From positions 1 through 25,275 of the IMG/VR virus record IMGVR_UViG_3300009419_001319: 25,275 nucleotides of DNA. The stretch is one strand, 5' to 3'. Each line of letters begins with the position of its first letter. Within the stretch, counting starts at the first letter, position 1. The stretch comes from a virus. The notes beneath the pieces were generated by a model that saw only the letters and a list, made by a program, of their open reading frames with translations, was not told the origin of the DNA and made no database searches. A program made the position numbers and the translations under genes. Shown one piece after another: positions 5,987 to 14,777 of the stretch.

Positions 5987-7579
5987 ATGAAAAAGAAACC
6001 ACATCTCAGCTTCGACGGATACAAATGTGATCATCGTCGTCAATATCCAGAAAATAGTCTATTAGTCTTTTCTAATATGACTGCCCGTGGCACTCGCGTT
6101 AAAGGATTGAATAAAGTTATTTTCTTCTCATTACAGGCATTTATCAAGGAACATCTAATCCAAGAATGGGGTGATGAATTCTTTGCCAAGGATGTTGAAG
6201 AAGTCGTTGCAGATTACAATCGTCGTCTTAAAAATTATCTAGGACCAAATGGTATTGGTGAGCAACATATTCGTGATCTTCATGCTCTTGGATATCTCCC
6301 TCTTCAAATTTGGGCGTTGCCAGAAGGTTCTGCCGTTGATCTTAGAGTCCCCATGTTTGTCATGTGGAATACTGACGATAAATTTTTCTGGCTAACGAAT
6401 GCTATTGAAACCATTATCAGTGCTAATCTTTGGGGTGGTTGTACCAGTGCTACCACTGCTGTAATGTATCGTCAAATTCTCAATGAATGGGCTAATAAGA
6501 CTAACCCTGAAATGATCGATTTTGTCCCATGGCAAGGACACGACTTTAGTTTCCGTGGACACTTTGGATTTGATGCTGCTATTAAAAGCGGTGCTGCTCA
6601 TTTGCTCGCATTCACTGGCACAGATACAGTTCCTGCTATTGATTATCTCGAAGAGTATTATAATGCAGATTCTGATAAGGAACTTGTTGGCGGTAGCGTC
6701 TCAGCTACGGAACACAGTGTGATGTGTATGGGTGGAGTTGAAGATGAGATTGGTACATTCGATCGTATTATTAGCAAACTCTATCCAAGTGGTATTGTCT
6801 CGATTGTGTCTGATACTTGGGACTTCTGGAACGTTGTCAATCCTGATGGCGGCATTGCTGCTCAACTGAAGGATAAGATTATGGCTCGTGATGGCAAGGT
6901 TGTGATTCGTCCTGACTCTGGTGATCCAGTTAAGATTGTGACTGGCTATTTGCCTGATGAATATGAAGTTCGCGATGGAAAATATTACATCTTTGATATT
7001 GTATCGCATAAAAATGGCTCGCCAACACCTTACACCAAAGAAATCACTGAGCTTGAAGTCAAGGGTATGGTTGTGTGCCTTTGGGAAATCTTCGGTGGTA
7101 CCGAAACCAGCACTGGATATAAGCAGCTTGACAGCCACATCGGAGCAATCTACGGAGACTCCATTACGCTTGAACGTGCTACTCAAATTTGTGAACGTCT
7201 TGCCACTAAGGGATTTGCTTCTACCAACATTGTATATGGTATCGGTAGCTTCACCTATCAAGGTGCTGTAACTCCTGATGCTATTATTACTAGAGATACT
7301 CACGGGTTTGCTGTCAAATCCACCTATGGAGAAGTTCTAGTTAATGGTGAACGTCGAGGTATTGAAATTTTCAAAGACCCTAAGACTGATGATGGACTCA
7401 AAAAATCCGCTAAAGGTCTGATTGCGGTTTATGAAACCGAAGATGGATTTACTATGAAAGACCAAGCAACTTGGGATGATGTCAAGAACTGTGCTTTCGT
7501 GAACGTCTTCTCTGATGGAAAGCTTATGAAGGATTGGACTCTTGCTGAAATCCGTGAACGAGTTGCAAAGAATTTTTGA
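5987..7579 (+). CDS. nadV: Nicotinamide phosphoribosyltransferase-like enzyme (NadV/NAMPT, or NARP1 Namat)
   Basis: The 530-residue protein is a close NAMPT-family member, a little longer than the human enzyme (491). FRGHFGFDAA (189-198) covers the substrate-stacking region; FTGTDTVPAI (209-218) holds the Asp that selects nicotinamide; ATEHSVM (240-246) holds His243, equivalent to the autophosphorylated His of NAMPT; VIRPDSGDP (306-314) and SDTWDFWNVV (275-284) are family signatures. It would join nicotinamide to PRPP giving NMN, or to ADP-ribose pyrophosphate giving NAD+ directly if it is the NARP1 type. The Prs-like gene next door supplies the co-substrate. No NMN adenylyltransferase is visible in the window. 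The start is two bases after the upstream stop. Confidence 0.95.
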   Translation: MKKKPHLSFDGYKCDHRRQYPENSLLVFSNMTARGTRVKGLNKVIFFSLQAFIKEHLIQEWGDEFFAKDVEEVVADYNRRLKNYLGPNGIGEQHIRDLHALGYLPLQIWALPEGSAVDLRVPMFVMWNTDDKFFWLTNAIETIISANLWGGCTSATTAVMYRQILNEWANKTNPEMIDFVPWQGHDFSFRGHFGFDAAIKSGAAHLLAFTGTDTVPAIDYLEEYYNADSDKELVGGSVSATEHSVMCMGGVEDEIGTFDRIISKLYPSGIVSIVSDTWDFWNVVNPDGGIAAQLKDKIMARDGKVVIRPDSGDPVKIVTGYLPDEYEVRDGKYYIFDIVSHKNGSPTPYTKEITELEVKGMVVCLWEIFGGTETSTGYKQLDSHIGAIYGDSITLERATQICERLATKGFASTNIVYGIGSFTYQGAVTPDAIITRDTHGFAVKSTYGEVLVNGERRGIEIFKDPKTDDGLKKSAKGLIAVYETEDGFTMKDQATWDDVKNCAFVNVFSDGKLMKDWTLAEIRERVAKNF

Positions 7580-7580
7580 T

Positions 7581-8426
7581 ATGAGTGAAAAAATCGGAGT
7601 TGGTATTATCACATGTGGAAGAAAATCCATGTTTGAGAAGCTTTTCAATTCTCTTTTGGATTGTGGTGATCAAATTGATTATTTATATGTGGTTGAGGAT
7701 ACTAAAACCAATCGCAGTTATGATGATAATTACGCTGTCGATATTGCAAGATCTTGGAAGGGTGAACACATCGCAGTGTTCACCCCAACTGCAAATTTAG
7801 GTGTCGCCAAAGCTAAGAATAGCGCATTGGCGCATCTTCTTGATGCAGGATGTGATCATATCTTTCTGATTGAAGATGATATGTTTATTAAAAATCCAAA
7901 CATCTTCCAAGCATATATCGACGCTTCTAAGAAAAGTGGTATTCAACACTTCAATTTCTCACAACATGGTTTTGCTAATAAAATTGGCAATGATATGGGA
8001 GAGATTATTGCTAATCCCAAAATAACTATCAAGTATGATGATACTGGAATATCATTTTATCAACATTGTGTGGGGGCATTTTCATATTATTCAAGGGAAT
8101 GTTTAGATGATGTTGGGTTGATGGATGAAAGATATTATAATGCTTGTGAACATGTTGATCACACGTATGAGATTATTAAAAAAGGATATCATCCTCCTTT
8201 TTGGTGGTTTGCTGATATTGAAAATTCTTGGGAATATATCGGTGATGATGGTTGGTCGATTGAAACATCTTCGATTTGTTCCGACCAGTCTTTCATGGAA
8301 AATGTTAAAAAAGCTGATGATGTTTTCGTCGAAAAACATGGTCACTTACCAATACAAACACATCTAGTTGAAATGGATGATTTTGGAAAATCTTTAAAAG
8401 AAATTAAGAAAAAATGGACGATTTGA
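7581..8426 (+). CDS. GT-A fold glycosyltransferase (GT2-like)
   Basis: The 281-residue protein opens with GVGIITCGRKSMFEKL, the usual first strand and helix of a GT-A transferase. ANLGVAKAKN (71-80) is the ribose/phosphate contact region, and LIEDDMF (96-102) is the DxD-type metal site. MDERYYNACEHVDH (181-194) matches the acceptor-side catalytic region, with a Glu/Asp base. It would move a sugar from a nucleotide donor to a glycan or protein. I chose ATG 7581, one base after the upstream stop, over a TTG at 7542 inside the NAMPT gene. It opens the sugar island and overlaps the next gene by 13 bases. Confidence 0.85.
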   Translation: MSEKIGVGIITCGRKSMFEKLFNSLLDCGDQIDYLYVVEDTKTNRSYDDNYAVDIARSWKGEHIAVFTPTANLGVAKAKNSALAHLLDAGCDHIFLIEDDMFIKNPNIFQAYIDASKKSGIQHFNFSQHGFANKIGNDMGEIIANPKITIKYDDTGISFYQHCVGAFSYYSRECLDDVGLMDERYYNACEHVDHTYEIIKKGYHPPFWWFADIENSWEYIGDDGWSIETSSICSDQSFMENVKKADDVFVEKHGHLPIQTHLVEMDDFGKSLKEIKKKWTI

Positions 8427-9103
8427 CGATTGTAACGTGTAATTATAATACACCTGATCTTATTATAAATCTTAAAAGATCTATAGAAAAACATTGTCCA
8501 GTATTACCGAAAATACTGATAATAGATACTGGTGAACATCCAATGATGGATTTTCAAAACGTTAAAATGTTGAATACTTCACATGGAAATGCTGTCAATG
8601 CAGCGTTTGATTTAGTGAAAACAAAATACGTGTTACTCGTTGATTCCGATGTTTTATTTTTGAAAGATATAAAAAAACCATATGAGAAATTCAAAGAAGG
8701 TGGATTTGTATTGATGGGAGAAGTTGTCGGTGATCGTGGTGGGAAGTCATTATACCCAAGAGTCAATCCGTGGTTTTGTTTTATAGATTTAGAACAATTA
8801 AAAGAGCATGACATTAATTTTTATGATCATCATAGAACCAAAGAAATAAAATCCGAAAGAATATATGATATTGGATCTACGATGTTCGAAGATGTTATCA
8901 AAGCGGATTTAACAGTTGCAAATGCTAAAATGGAGAATAAATATTTCAAACATTACGAAGGTATGTCTTGGAGAGTTCAGAAATATAACCCTAACAATGG
9001 AGACACTGATATTGATATCGGAGGGACTCATGATAGTGTTCAACTCTACAAATTGGGTTTACAAGTGAGAGAACGATATAACAAAGATGTTGCTGATTTA
9101 TGA
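8414..9103 (+). CDS. GT2-like glycosyltransferase
   Basis: The 229-residue protein begins LTIVTCNYNTPDLI, a classic GT2 first strand, continues with ILIIDTG (34-40) and GNAVNAAFD (58-66), and has the metal-binding DSD in LLVDSDVLFL (74-83). DIGSTMFEDV (about 154-163) is a plausible acceptor-side segment. Donor and acceptor cannot be assigned. It starts inside the previous gene and shares ATGA with the next one, so the three are probably translated together. Confidence 0.85.
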   Translation: MDDLTIVTCNYNTPDLIINLKRSIEKHCPVLPKILIIDTGEHPMMDFQNVKMLNTSHGNAVNAAFDLVKTKYVLLVDSDVLFLKDIKKPYEKFKEGGFVLMGEVVGDRGGKSLYPRVNPWFCFIDLEQLKEHDINFYDHHRTKEIKSERIYDIGSTMFEDVIKADLTVANAKMENKYFKHYEGMSWRVQKYNPNNGDTDIDIGGTHDSVQLYKLGLQVRERYNKDVADL

Positions 9104-9717
9104 AAAAATTAAACGAATATTTTGATAAAATTTATTGTATAAATTTGGATAGACGACCAGATAGATGGGAGAAATGCTCCAATCTCTTTGAAAGAGATGG
9201 TATAATTGTTGACAGATTTTCTGCTATCGATAAAAATAATATTAAAAATGAATCGAAAATAGCAAATGGACCTCTAGCTTGCTTATCTAGCCATTGGAAT
9301 ATTTTGAATAAAGCTCTAAAAGAAGGATATGAAAAAATACTAATATTTGAAGATGATATATCATTTGATGAAGGATTAAATTCTTTTTTCGAGAATAACT
9401 TAGTGGATGTTCCCGATGATTGGAAATTTTTATACTTGGGTGGTAATCATTTGAATGGTTTGACACATGTTAAAAATAATGTATTTAGAATGGTGTCATC
9501 TCTGACAACACATGCATATGCTATCAAATGTGATATTATACCTCAAATACTACACTTGATCGCTGAAGCGAATGCACCTGTAGATGTTTATTATGCAGCT
9601 TTTCATAGAGCATTTCCATCTTACGTTTTGAAAAACGGTGAAAAGTCCGTAGCATGGCAGGATGATGATTATAGTGATGTTGATGATTCTAAATGTGATT
9701 ATACTTGGTTGAAGTAA
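9100..9717 (+). CDS. GT25-family glycosyltransferase (LPS-type)
   Basis: The 205-residue protein has the three GT25 landmarks: YCINLDRRPDRW (12-23), GPLACLSSHWNIL (57-69) and ILIFEDD (80-86), as in LOS/LPS galactosyltransferases of the LgtB/LpsA type and in collagen galactosyltransferases. HAYAIKCDIIPQIL (about 137-150) is the usual following motif, and the protein ends with an Asp-rich WQDDDYSDVDDSKCDY tail. GT25 enzymes use UDP-sugars and EDD binds the metal. It is somewhat short for the family but looks complete. ATGA overlap with the upstream gene. Confidence 0.88.
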   Translation: MKKLNEYFDKIYCINLDRRPDRWEKCSNLFERDGIIVDRFSAIDKNNIKNESKIANGPLACLSSHWNILNKALKEGYEKILIFEDDISFDEGLNSFFENNLVDVPDDWKFLYLGGNHLNGLTHVKNNVFRMVSSLTTHAYAIKCDIIPQILHLIAEANAPVDVYYAAFHRAFPSYVLKNGEKSVAWQDDDYSDVDDSKCDYTWLK

Positions 9718-9718
9718 T

Positions 9719-10420
9719 ATGGCGGATAAACCACAATTATCATTATGTGTTCCTTGCTACGAAATGAGTGGGGTTGGGGCGAAGTATTTGAGCGAGTCAT
9801 TATCAATTATAAGAACACAGGAATGCGATCTATCGAATGTTGAAATTATCGTTTCTGACCATTCTCTTGATAATGAAATTGAGAAGTGTTGTGATAATTT
9901 TAAAGATTTGAATATTAAATATTTTAAAAATTCTTATGGGCGTGGATCGATGTCGGCAAATTTAAATAGCTGCATCAAACATAGCTCTGGAAAATATATA
10001 AAACCGCTGTTTCAAGATGATCTTTTTTATTACTCAAAATCATTGAAACATATTTTGAGTAATTTGAGTGATCCTTGGTATGCTCACGAATATACACATT
10101 TAAATGGTGATTTAAATACATACTACAATCAAAGAACTCCGTATAGTAATAATAATTTTATCGATGGTGTTAATTCATTAGGACCACCAAGTGTAATATA
10201 TTTTATCAATGATGATAATTTCTTCGATGAGAAACTTTCATATATGATGGATACAGAATTCTATCACAGAATGATCACAAAATATGGACAACCGACTATT
10301 TTGAAAAGTGGCATTCCTTTGGGAGTAGTAAGAACTTGGGCTGGTCAAACAACTCAAGCAACCACTAGTAATATGATTGACAAGGAACATATTTACATTA
10401 AATCGAAATATAATAAATGA
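9719..10420 (+). CDS. GT2-family glycosyltransferase
   Basis: The 233-residue protein starts LSLCVPCYEMSG (7-18), a GT2 opening strand. EIIVSDHS (42-49) holds the nucleotide-binding Asp, SMSANLNSCI (77-86) the helix contacting the donor, and KPLFQDDLFY (95-104) the DxD-like metal site. MDTEFYHRM (about 180-190) fits the acceptor-side (E/D)D.E.. motif. The donor is not assignable. It begins one base after the upstream stop and ends with an ATGA overlap into the GT11-like gene. Confidence 0.86.
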   Translation: MADKPQLSLCVPCYEMSGVGAKYLSESLSIIRTQECDLSNVEIIVSDHSLDNEIEKCCDNFKDLNIKYFKNSYGRGSMSANLNSCIKHSSGKYIKPLFQDDLFYYSKSLKHILSNLSDPWYAHEYTHLNGDLNTYYNQRTPYSNNNFIDGVNSLGPPSVIYFINDDNFFDEKLSYMMDTEFYHRMITKYGQPTILKSGIPLGVVRTWAGQTTQATTSNMIDKEHIYIKSKYNK

Positions 10421-11328
10421 TTACAACAAATTTAACAGGAAATTTAGGGAATCACATGTGGCAATATGCCGTATGTAGAACTATTGCAGAACATAAAGGT
10501 TATGAGTGGGGTATCAATTCTTCCCCCACTCATGATTATTTCAATGGGGATAATCAGATGAAATTCATGAATATTGATTTCGGTAAACCAGTTGAGGGTA
10601 TAACCAAAGAGTTTCACGAGAGATGGTTAAATATTCATCACGTTGATCAAGTCAATATTACCGTCTTGGATAAGCGTCTTTACGATATTGAAGATAATAC
10701 TATAATGTTGGGTGATAATGGTGCGTTTGGGGGATTATTCCAATCAGAAGATTATATTATAGATAGAAAGTTTGATGTCGAACGATGGTTCTCGATTAAT
10801 GATGATTATAGGAAAAAATACGACGATCAATTATTGGATATGGGTATTTCTTTGGATGATGACTTATGTGTAATTAATTTTAGAGGGGGGGAATATACAG
10901 GACTATATAATGTTTTGTTGAGGAGAGAATATTGGAGGGATTCAATAAATCATATGTTGAAAAACAATTCAAATATGAAATTCTTGGTTATTACTGATGA
11001 TATAAATCTTAGTAAAACATTCATGCCGTTTGATATCCCAACTGTTCATATTGATGTTGGATTTGATTTTTATGTAGTGAATCAAGCTAAATGGTTGATT
11101 ATATCCAATTCATCTTTTGGATGGTGGGCAGCGTGGTTGAATACAAAATGTAAAGAGATCATAGCTCCAAAATATTGGGCTAGACACAATGTAAGCAATG
11201 GTTACTGGGCAACTGGAGATGTATATTCTAGATTTTTTAATTATATTGATCGTGATGGAAATATGTTTAGTTATGATGAGTGTAGAGAAGAAGCTCAACA
11301 ATTTTACAAACAACACAATATATTATGA
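10417..11328 (+). CDS. Divergent GT11-like (fucosyltransferase-type) glycosyltransferase
   Basis: The 303-residue protein has the GT-B layout of GT11 alpha-1,2-fucosyltransferases: GNLGNHMWQYA (8-18) for the usual GGLGNQLFQYA, and SNSSFGWWAAW (230-240) for SNSSFSWWAAW. The central motif, normally HxRRxDY, is here NFRGGEY (154-160), keeping one Arg but lacking the second and the Asp. The donor may still be GDP-fucose or a related GDP-sugar, but the change makes this less certain. It is distinct from the canonical GT11 gene at 16185. ATGA overlaps join it to both neighbours. Confidence 0.8.
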   Translation: MITTNLTGNLGNHMWQYAVCRTIAEHKGYEWGINSSPTHDYFNGDNQMKFMNIDFGKPVEGITKEFHERWLNIHHVDQVNITVLDKRLYDIEDNTIMLGDNGAFGGLFQSEDYIIDRKFDVERWFSINDDYRKKYDDQLLDMGISLDDDLCVINFRGGEYTGLYNVLLRREYWRDSINHMLKNNSNMKFLVITDDINLSKTFMPFDIPTVHIDVGFDFYVVNQAKWLIISNSSFGWWAAWLNTKCKEIIAPKYWARHNVSNGYWATGDVYSRFFNYIDRDGNMFSYDECREEAQQFYKQHNIL

Positions 11329-12191
11329 GAAAAATCTACGACTGCTTTATATTTTTTAATGAATTAGATTTATTAGAACTTCGCTTCAATATACTAGATG
11401 AATATGTCGATTATTTCGTGTTGTGTGAAGCAGATGTTACCCATAGTGGTCTTCCAAAATCTTATATTTTTGAAGATAATAAAGAGAGATTTTCCAAATT
11501 TCTCCATAAAATAATTCACATTAAAATTGATGATATTCCAACAGATTTCACAAACCTGCCAACAATAGATACTCCCAAATCATTCGATGAAGAATGTTTA
11601 AAGGATATATACAAATTTATAAATGACACTGAATTATTTATACCTGAAATACACCCCCATTATGGGCGGGATTTCTTTCAAAAAGAATCTGTAAGAAGGG
11701 GATTAGTGAATTGTTCAGACGATGATATAATCATATTGTCCGATTGTGATGAGATCCCGAACCCTGAAATTTTATCAAAAGTTGATAAGTTTATTGATAT
11801 GGAGCCGTTCTTCACCCTCCAGCAAACTACTTATTATTACTATATAAATTTATTGAAAGAATACAATTGGAGAGGTTCTCGGATCAGTAGATTTAAAAAT
11901 ATTAAACACTATTCATTTAATGAACTACGAGCGCAAAAAAATTGTGAGCTATCAAATGGCGGGTGGCACTTTAGTTTTATGGGTGATCAAGATCACGTTA
12001 AAAATAAAATAAAGGCTTATTCACACCAAGAACTCAATAATCAAGATATTCTCGATAAAATTAATTTCAATATTGAGAATAATATCGATCCGTTTTCAAG
12101 AAGTAAACTTGAATTAGTCGCAGTAGATGAATCTTATCCAAAATATTTGTTAGATAATATTGAAAAATATCACCACATGATTAAACAATAA
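11325..12191 (+). CDS. GT17-family glycosyltransferase
   Basis: The 288-residue protein matches GT17 (the family of MGAT3, beta-1,4-N-acetylglucosaminyltransferase, and many bacterial and viral members). It begins IYDCFIFFNELDLLELR (4-20), continues with CEADVTHSG (34-42) and the metal-binding SDCDEIPNP (139-147), and later GGWHFSFMG (about 216-224). GT17 proteins use UDP-GlcNAc in eukaryotes; the bacterial and phage donors are unknown. Length is normal. It is coupled by ATGA to the GT11-like gene upstream. Confidence 0.88.
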   Translation: MRKIYDCFIFFNELDLLELRFNILDEYVDYFVLCEADVTHSGLPKSYIFEDNKERFSKFLHKIIHIKIDDIPTDFTNLPTIDTPKSFDEECLKDIYKFINDTELFIPEIHPHYGRDFFQKESVRRGLVNCSDDDIIILSDCDEIPNPEILSKVDKFIDMEPFFTLQQTTYYYYINLLKEYNWRGSRISRFKNIKHYSFNELRAQKNCELSNGGWHFSFMGDQDHVKNKIKAYSHQELNNQDILDKINFNIENNIDPFSRSKLELVAVDESYPKYLLDNIEKYHHMIKQ

Positions 12192-12194
12192 AAT

Positions 12195-12839
12195 ATGATC
12201 AATCTTCCAAATGTTACATTAATTGCCATGACATCTGTGAAAATTCCACAGACTATAAAAGCTTTGCAGTATAGTATGCGTGGTATAAATTTTGGGGCTG
12301 TTAAAATTGTTTCTGACATTATACCCGAAAATCTTCCTGATGAAATCACTCATGAATTCACTGAAAAAATGTCAAATATAGACGAGTGGAATCATGATAT
12401 AATTTATAAATTAGGGAAACATGTGAATACAGAATTTTTAATTTTGATTCATGATGATGGGTTTATAATTAATCCTGAAATGTGGAGAGATGAATTTTTA
12501 AAATATGATTACATCGGCGCACCATGGCCGCTTCCTAATGATGATTTCTCATTCAGAGACATAAATGGTGAGTTAATACGAGTCGGGAATAGTGTTTCTT
12601 TGAGAAGTAAAAGATTGACAGATTTAGCATCAGAATTAAAATTAGAGTGGAAACCTTTCCATGGATTTACTAACGAAGATGGATTTATATGTGTCAATTA
12701 TCGTCACGTATACAAAGAGCATGGGATGAAATTTGCTGATATTGATGTTGCTAAATATTTTTCACATGAAACTCAATTACCAGAAACTATAGGGATTAAA
12801 CCACTTGCTTTTCATGGTAAAAAAGGAATTTTTGATTAA
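12195..12839 (+). CDS. DUF5672-type putative glycosyltransferase
   Basis: The 214-residue protein fits the DUF5672 pattern seen in polysaccharide clusters: FLILIHDDGFIINP (81-94), carrying a likely metal-binding HDD; YDYIGAPWP (104-112); VGNSVSLRSKRL (130-141); and EDGFICVNY (161-169). The order is that of a short GT-A fold with the acceptor/catalytic Glu-Asp near the end. Activity has seldom been tested for this family. It lies three bases after the GT17 gene. Confidence 0.8.
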   Translation: MINLPNVTLIAMTSVKIPQTIKALQYSMRGINFGAVKIVSDIIPENLPDEITHEFTEKMSNIDEWNHDIIYKLGKHVNTEFLILIHDDGFIINPEMWRDEFLKYDYIGAPWPLPNDDFSFRDINGELIRVGNSVSLRSKRLTDLASELKLEWKPFHGFTNEDGFICVNYRHVYKEHGMKFADIDVAKYFSHETQLPETIGIKPLAFHGKKGIFD

Positions 12840-12840
12840 T

Positions 12841-13488
12841 ATGAACAAAGAATTAGTGATATCGTTATATGATAGAGATATAAGTTGGATCAGTAAAATA
12901 AATCCAGATGTATCTGTTAAAATATATAGAAAAGGGAATTTGATAAGTCATTCAAATGAGATATTTTTGGAAAACAATATAGGTAGAGATGTTCACACGT
13001 TTTTTTACCACATAGTATCCCAATATGAAAATTTAGCAGATTATACATTTTTTTCACAAGATTATCCATTCGATCATATTGAAAATTATACAGATATTAT
13101 AAATGGAGACATAGAATTTTGGAATGAGAAAGCTAGTCAACATTTCGAAGAATATTGGGGGTATCATTGGAATAGCATAGGAACAATGTGGGCTTTACAG
13201 CCATCTAATCAATTTGGTGGAAAGATATTAACATGTGATAAAACAGGAAGTGGAATGTGGGTAAGACCTCTTAATTTAGAGGATTCTTGGAAATTGTTTT
13301 TCGAATGTAAATGTCCTGAATTTTTTGAATTCACTCCAGGCGCACATTTTGGAATTTCCAAAAATCAAATAAAATTAAGACCCTTGACATTTTACAAGAA
13401 GGTATTAGAATTCTTGGAAAATGTGGAAGATGCTCCTTATGTAATTGAGAGATTCGAACCTTATATTTTTAATTCAACTATAAAATAA
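12841..13488 (+). CDS. DUF3431-like protein of the glycan cluster
   Basis: The 215-residue protein has the DUF3431 signature NIGRDVHTFFYHI (46-58) followed by YTFFSQDYPFDH (68-79), and later FTPGAHFGIS (about 163-172), where family members have Y..GAqF.V. The family is found in fungi, plants and sugar clusters and is thought to be transferase-like, but its reaction is unknown. I chose ATG 12841 over a frame that opens at 12805 inside the previous gene, because the shorter start sits one base after the upstream stop and begins directly with the first strand. Confidence 0.78.
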   Translation: MNKELVISLYDRDISWISKINPDVSVKIYRKGNLISHSNEIFLENNIGRDVHTFFYHIVSQYENLADYTFFSQDYPFDHIENYTDIINGDIEFWNEKASQHFEEYWGYHWNSIGTMWALQPSNQFGGKILTCDKTGSGMWVRPLNLEDSWKLFFECKCPEFFEFTPGAHFGISKNQIKLRPLTFYKKVLEFLENVEDAPYVIERFEPYIFNSTIK

Positions 13489-13490
13489 TT

Positions 13491-14777
13491 ATGATCTTAA
13501 AAGAAGATATTAAAACACTGGTAGGCAATCATGTATCGCCTTATATCTATAATGCTAAAGAATTTAAACATGGAAAAACTCCAATATATTATTCTGGTCC
13601 ATACTGGGATAATCGAGAAACTGAAGCAGCATTAGATTCATTTTTAAATGGTAAGTGGATCACTGCTGGAGAAAAGGTTCATAAATTTGAAAGTCAATTT
13701 TCTAAAAGGTTTAATACCAAATATGGGCATATGGTGAATTCTGGAAGTTCTGCGAATCTTGTTTTAATTTCAGCATTGAAACGACGATTTAATTGGCAAG
13801 ACGGAGATGAAGTGATTGTATCTCCTGTTGGATTCGCCACTACCGTTTCTGTTATTTATCAAAATAAATTAACTCCTGTATTTGTTGATATTGAATGGGA
13901 TACTTTAAACTTCGATCTAGAACAAATAGAATCCAAAATAACAAATAAAACAAAAGCTATTTTTGTTTCTCCAGTTTTAGGAAATCCGCCAGATATGGAT
14001 AAGTTAATCGCTATTAGCGAAAAACATGGGATTCTTTTGGTAGGTGATAATTGCGATAGTTTGGGAAGTAAGTGGGATGGGAAATATCTCAATGAATACT
14101 ATGTAGCGTATTCCAATTCTTTTTATCCTGCTCATCACATCTCGACAGGAGAGGGTGGTATGGTGTGTTCAAACGACATTGAACTTAAAAAATTATTCGT
14201 GAGTTTGAGTTGGTGGGGTAGAGATTGTTACTGTGTGGGGGCTGCAAATTTGCTCCCTTGTGGAACATGTGGTAACAGATTTGATAATTGGCTGGAGAAT
14301 TTTGACGGTGTTATAGATCATAAATATGTTTTTTCTGAAATGGGGTATAATTTAAAACCTTTAGATTTACAAGGTGCTATTGGTTTGGTTCAGCTTGAAA
14401 AATTGGATGAAATGGAATCCAATAGAAGAAATTCTAATCGTAAAATATCAGAAATTTTCAATAAACACATCTCCAATATTAGAAGCCCGAAAGTTTTAGA
14501 AAAAGCAGATCCTTGTTGGTTCGGGACACCATTCATCTGCGAAGATATTGGTGTTAAGCATAGAATCGTCAAGCATTTAGAAGATAATAAAATTCAAACA
14601 AGAAATTATTTTGCTGGAAATATTCTCTTACATCCTGGATATAAAGACTTGGATGATTATAGAAAATATCCTGAAGCTAACAAAGTGTTGAATTCTGTAT
14701 TTTTTGTCGGGGCTGCACCGCATTACACGCAGCCAGTATTTGATTATATCGAAGACGTAATTTCAAAATTCCAATGA
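13491..14777 (+). CDS. rfbH: RfbH/E1-type CDP-4-keto-6-deoxyglucose 3-dehydratase
   Basis: The 428-residue protein is a DegT/AHBA-family enzyme: NSGSSAN (83-89) and DNCDSLGS (186-193) hold PMP/PLP. At the usual Schiff-base lysine it has His215 in SFYPAHH (210-216), the hallmark of 3-dehydratases rather than aminotransferases. Cysteines follow C188-X57-C246-X1-C248, then C257 and C260; from memory the [2Fe-2S] motif of Yersinia E1 is C-X57-C-X1-C-X7-C. The ending DHKYVFSEMGYNLKP (303-317 region shortened here) is also RfbH-like. It would remove the 3-hydroxyl of CDP-4-keto-6-deoxyglucose, on the way to abequose, paratose, tyvelose or ascarylose. The reductase partner, cytidylyltransferase and 4,6-dehydratase are not in the window, so host enzymes would be needed. 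ATGA overlap with the SDR. Confidence 0.9.
   Translation: MILKEDIKTLVGNHVSPYIYNAKEFKHGKTPIYYSGPYWDNRETEAALDSFLNGKWITAGEKVHKFESQFSKRFNTKYGHMVNSGSSANLVLISALKRRFNWQDGDEVIVSPVGFATTVSVIYQNKLTPVFVDIEWDTLNFDLEQIESKITNKTKAIFVSPVLGNPPDMDKLIAISEKHGILLVGDNCDSLGSKWDGKYLNEYYVAYSNSFYPAHHISTGEGGMVCSNDIELKKLFVSLSWWGRDCYCVGAANLLPCGTCGNRFDNWLENFDGVIDHKYVFSEMGYNLKPLDLQGAIGLVQLEKLDEMESNRRNSNRKISEIFNKHISNIRSPKVLEKADPCWFGTPFICEDIGVKHRIVKHLEDNKIQTRNYFAGNILLHPGYKDLDDYRKYPEANKVLNSVFFVGAAPHYTQPVFDYIEDVISKFQ

Noticed and set aside
6701-7303. 200-residue minus-strand frame opposite the NAMPT-like gene
   Set aside because: It is fully covered by a protein with clear family motifs on the plus strand, is rich in Ser, Asn and His, and has no recognisable domain; it is a mirror of codon bias.
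7542-7580. Upstream TTG start for the first glycosyltransferase
   Set aside because: It would overlap the NAMPT gene by 38 bases and add residues before the GT-A first strand; ATG 7581 fits the one-base gap seen at other junctions.
12805-12840. Upstream start for the DUF3431 gene
   Set aside because: The extension lies inside the DUF5672 gene and is unrelated to the family start; ATG 12841 directly follows the upstream stop.
13491-14777. Calling the DegT-family gene a sugar aminotransferase
   Set aside because: The Schiff-base lysine is replaced by His215 and the Fe-S type cysteines are present, which fits a 3-dehydratase instead.
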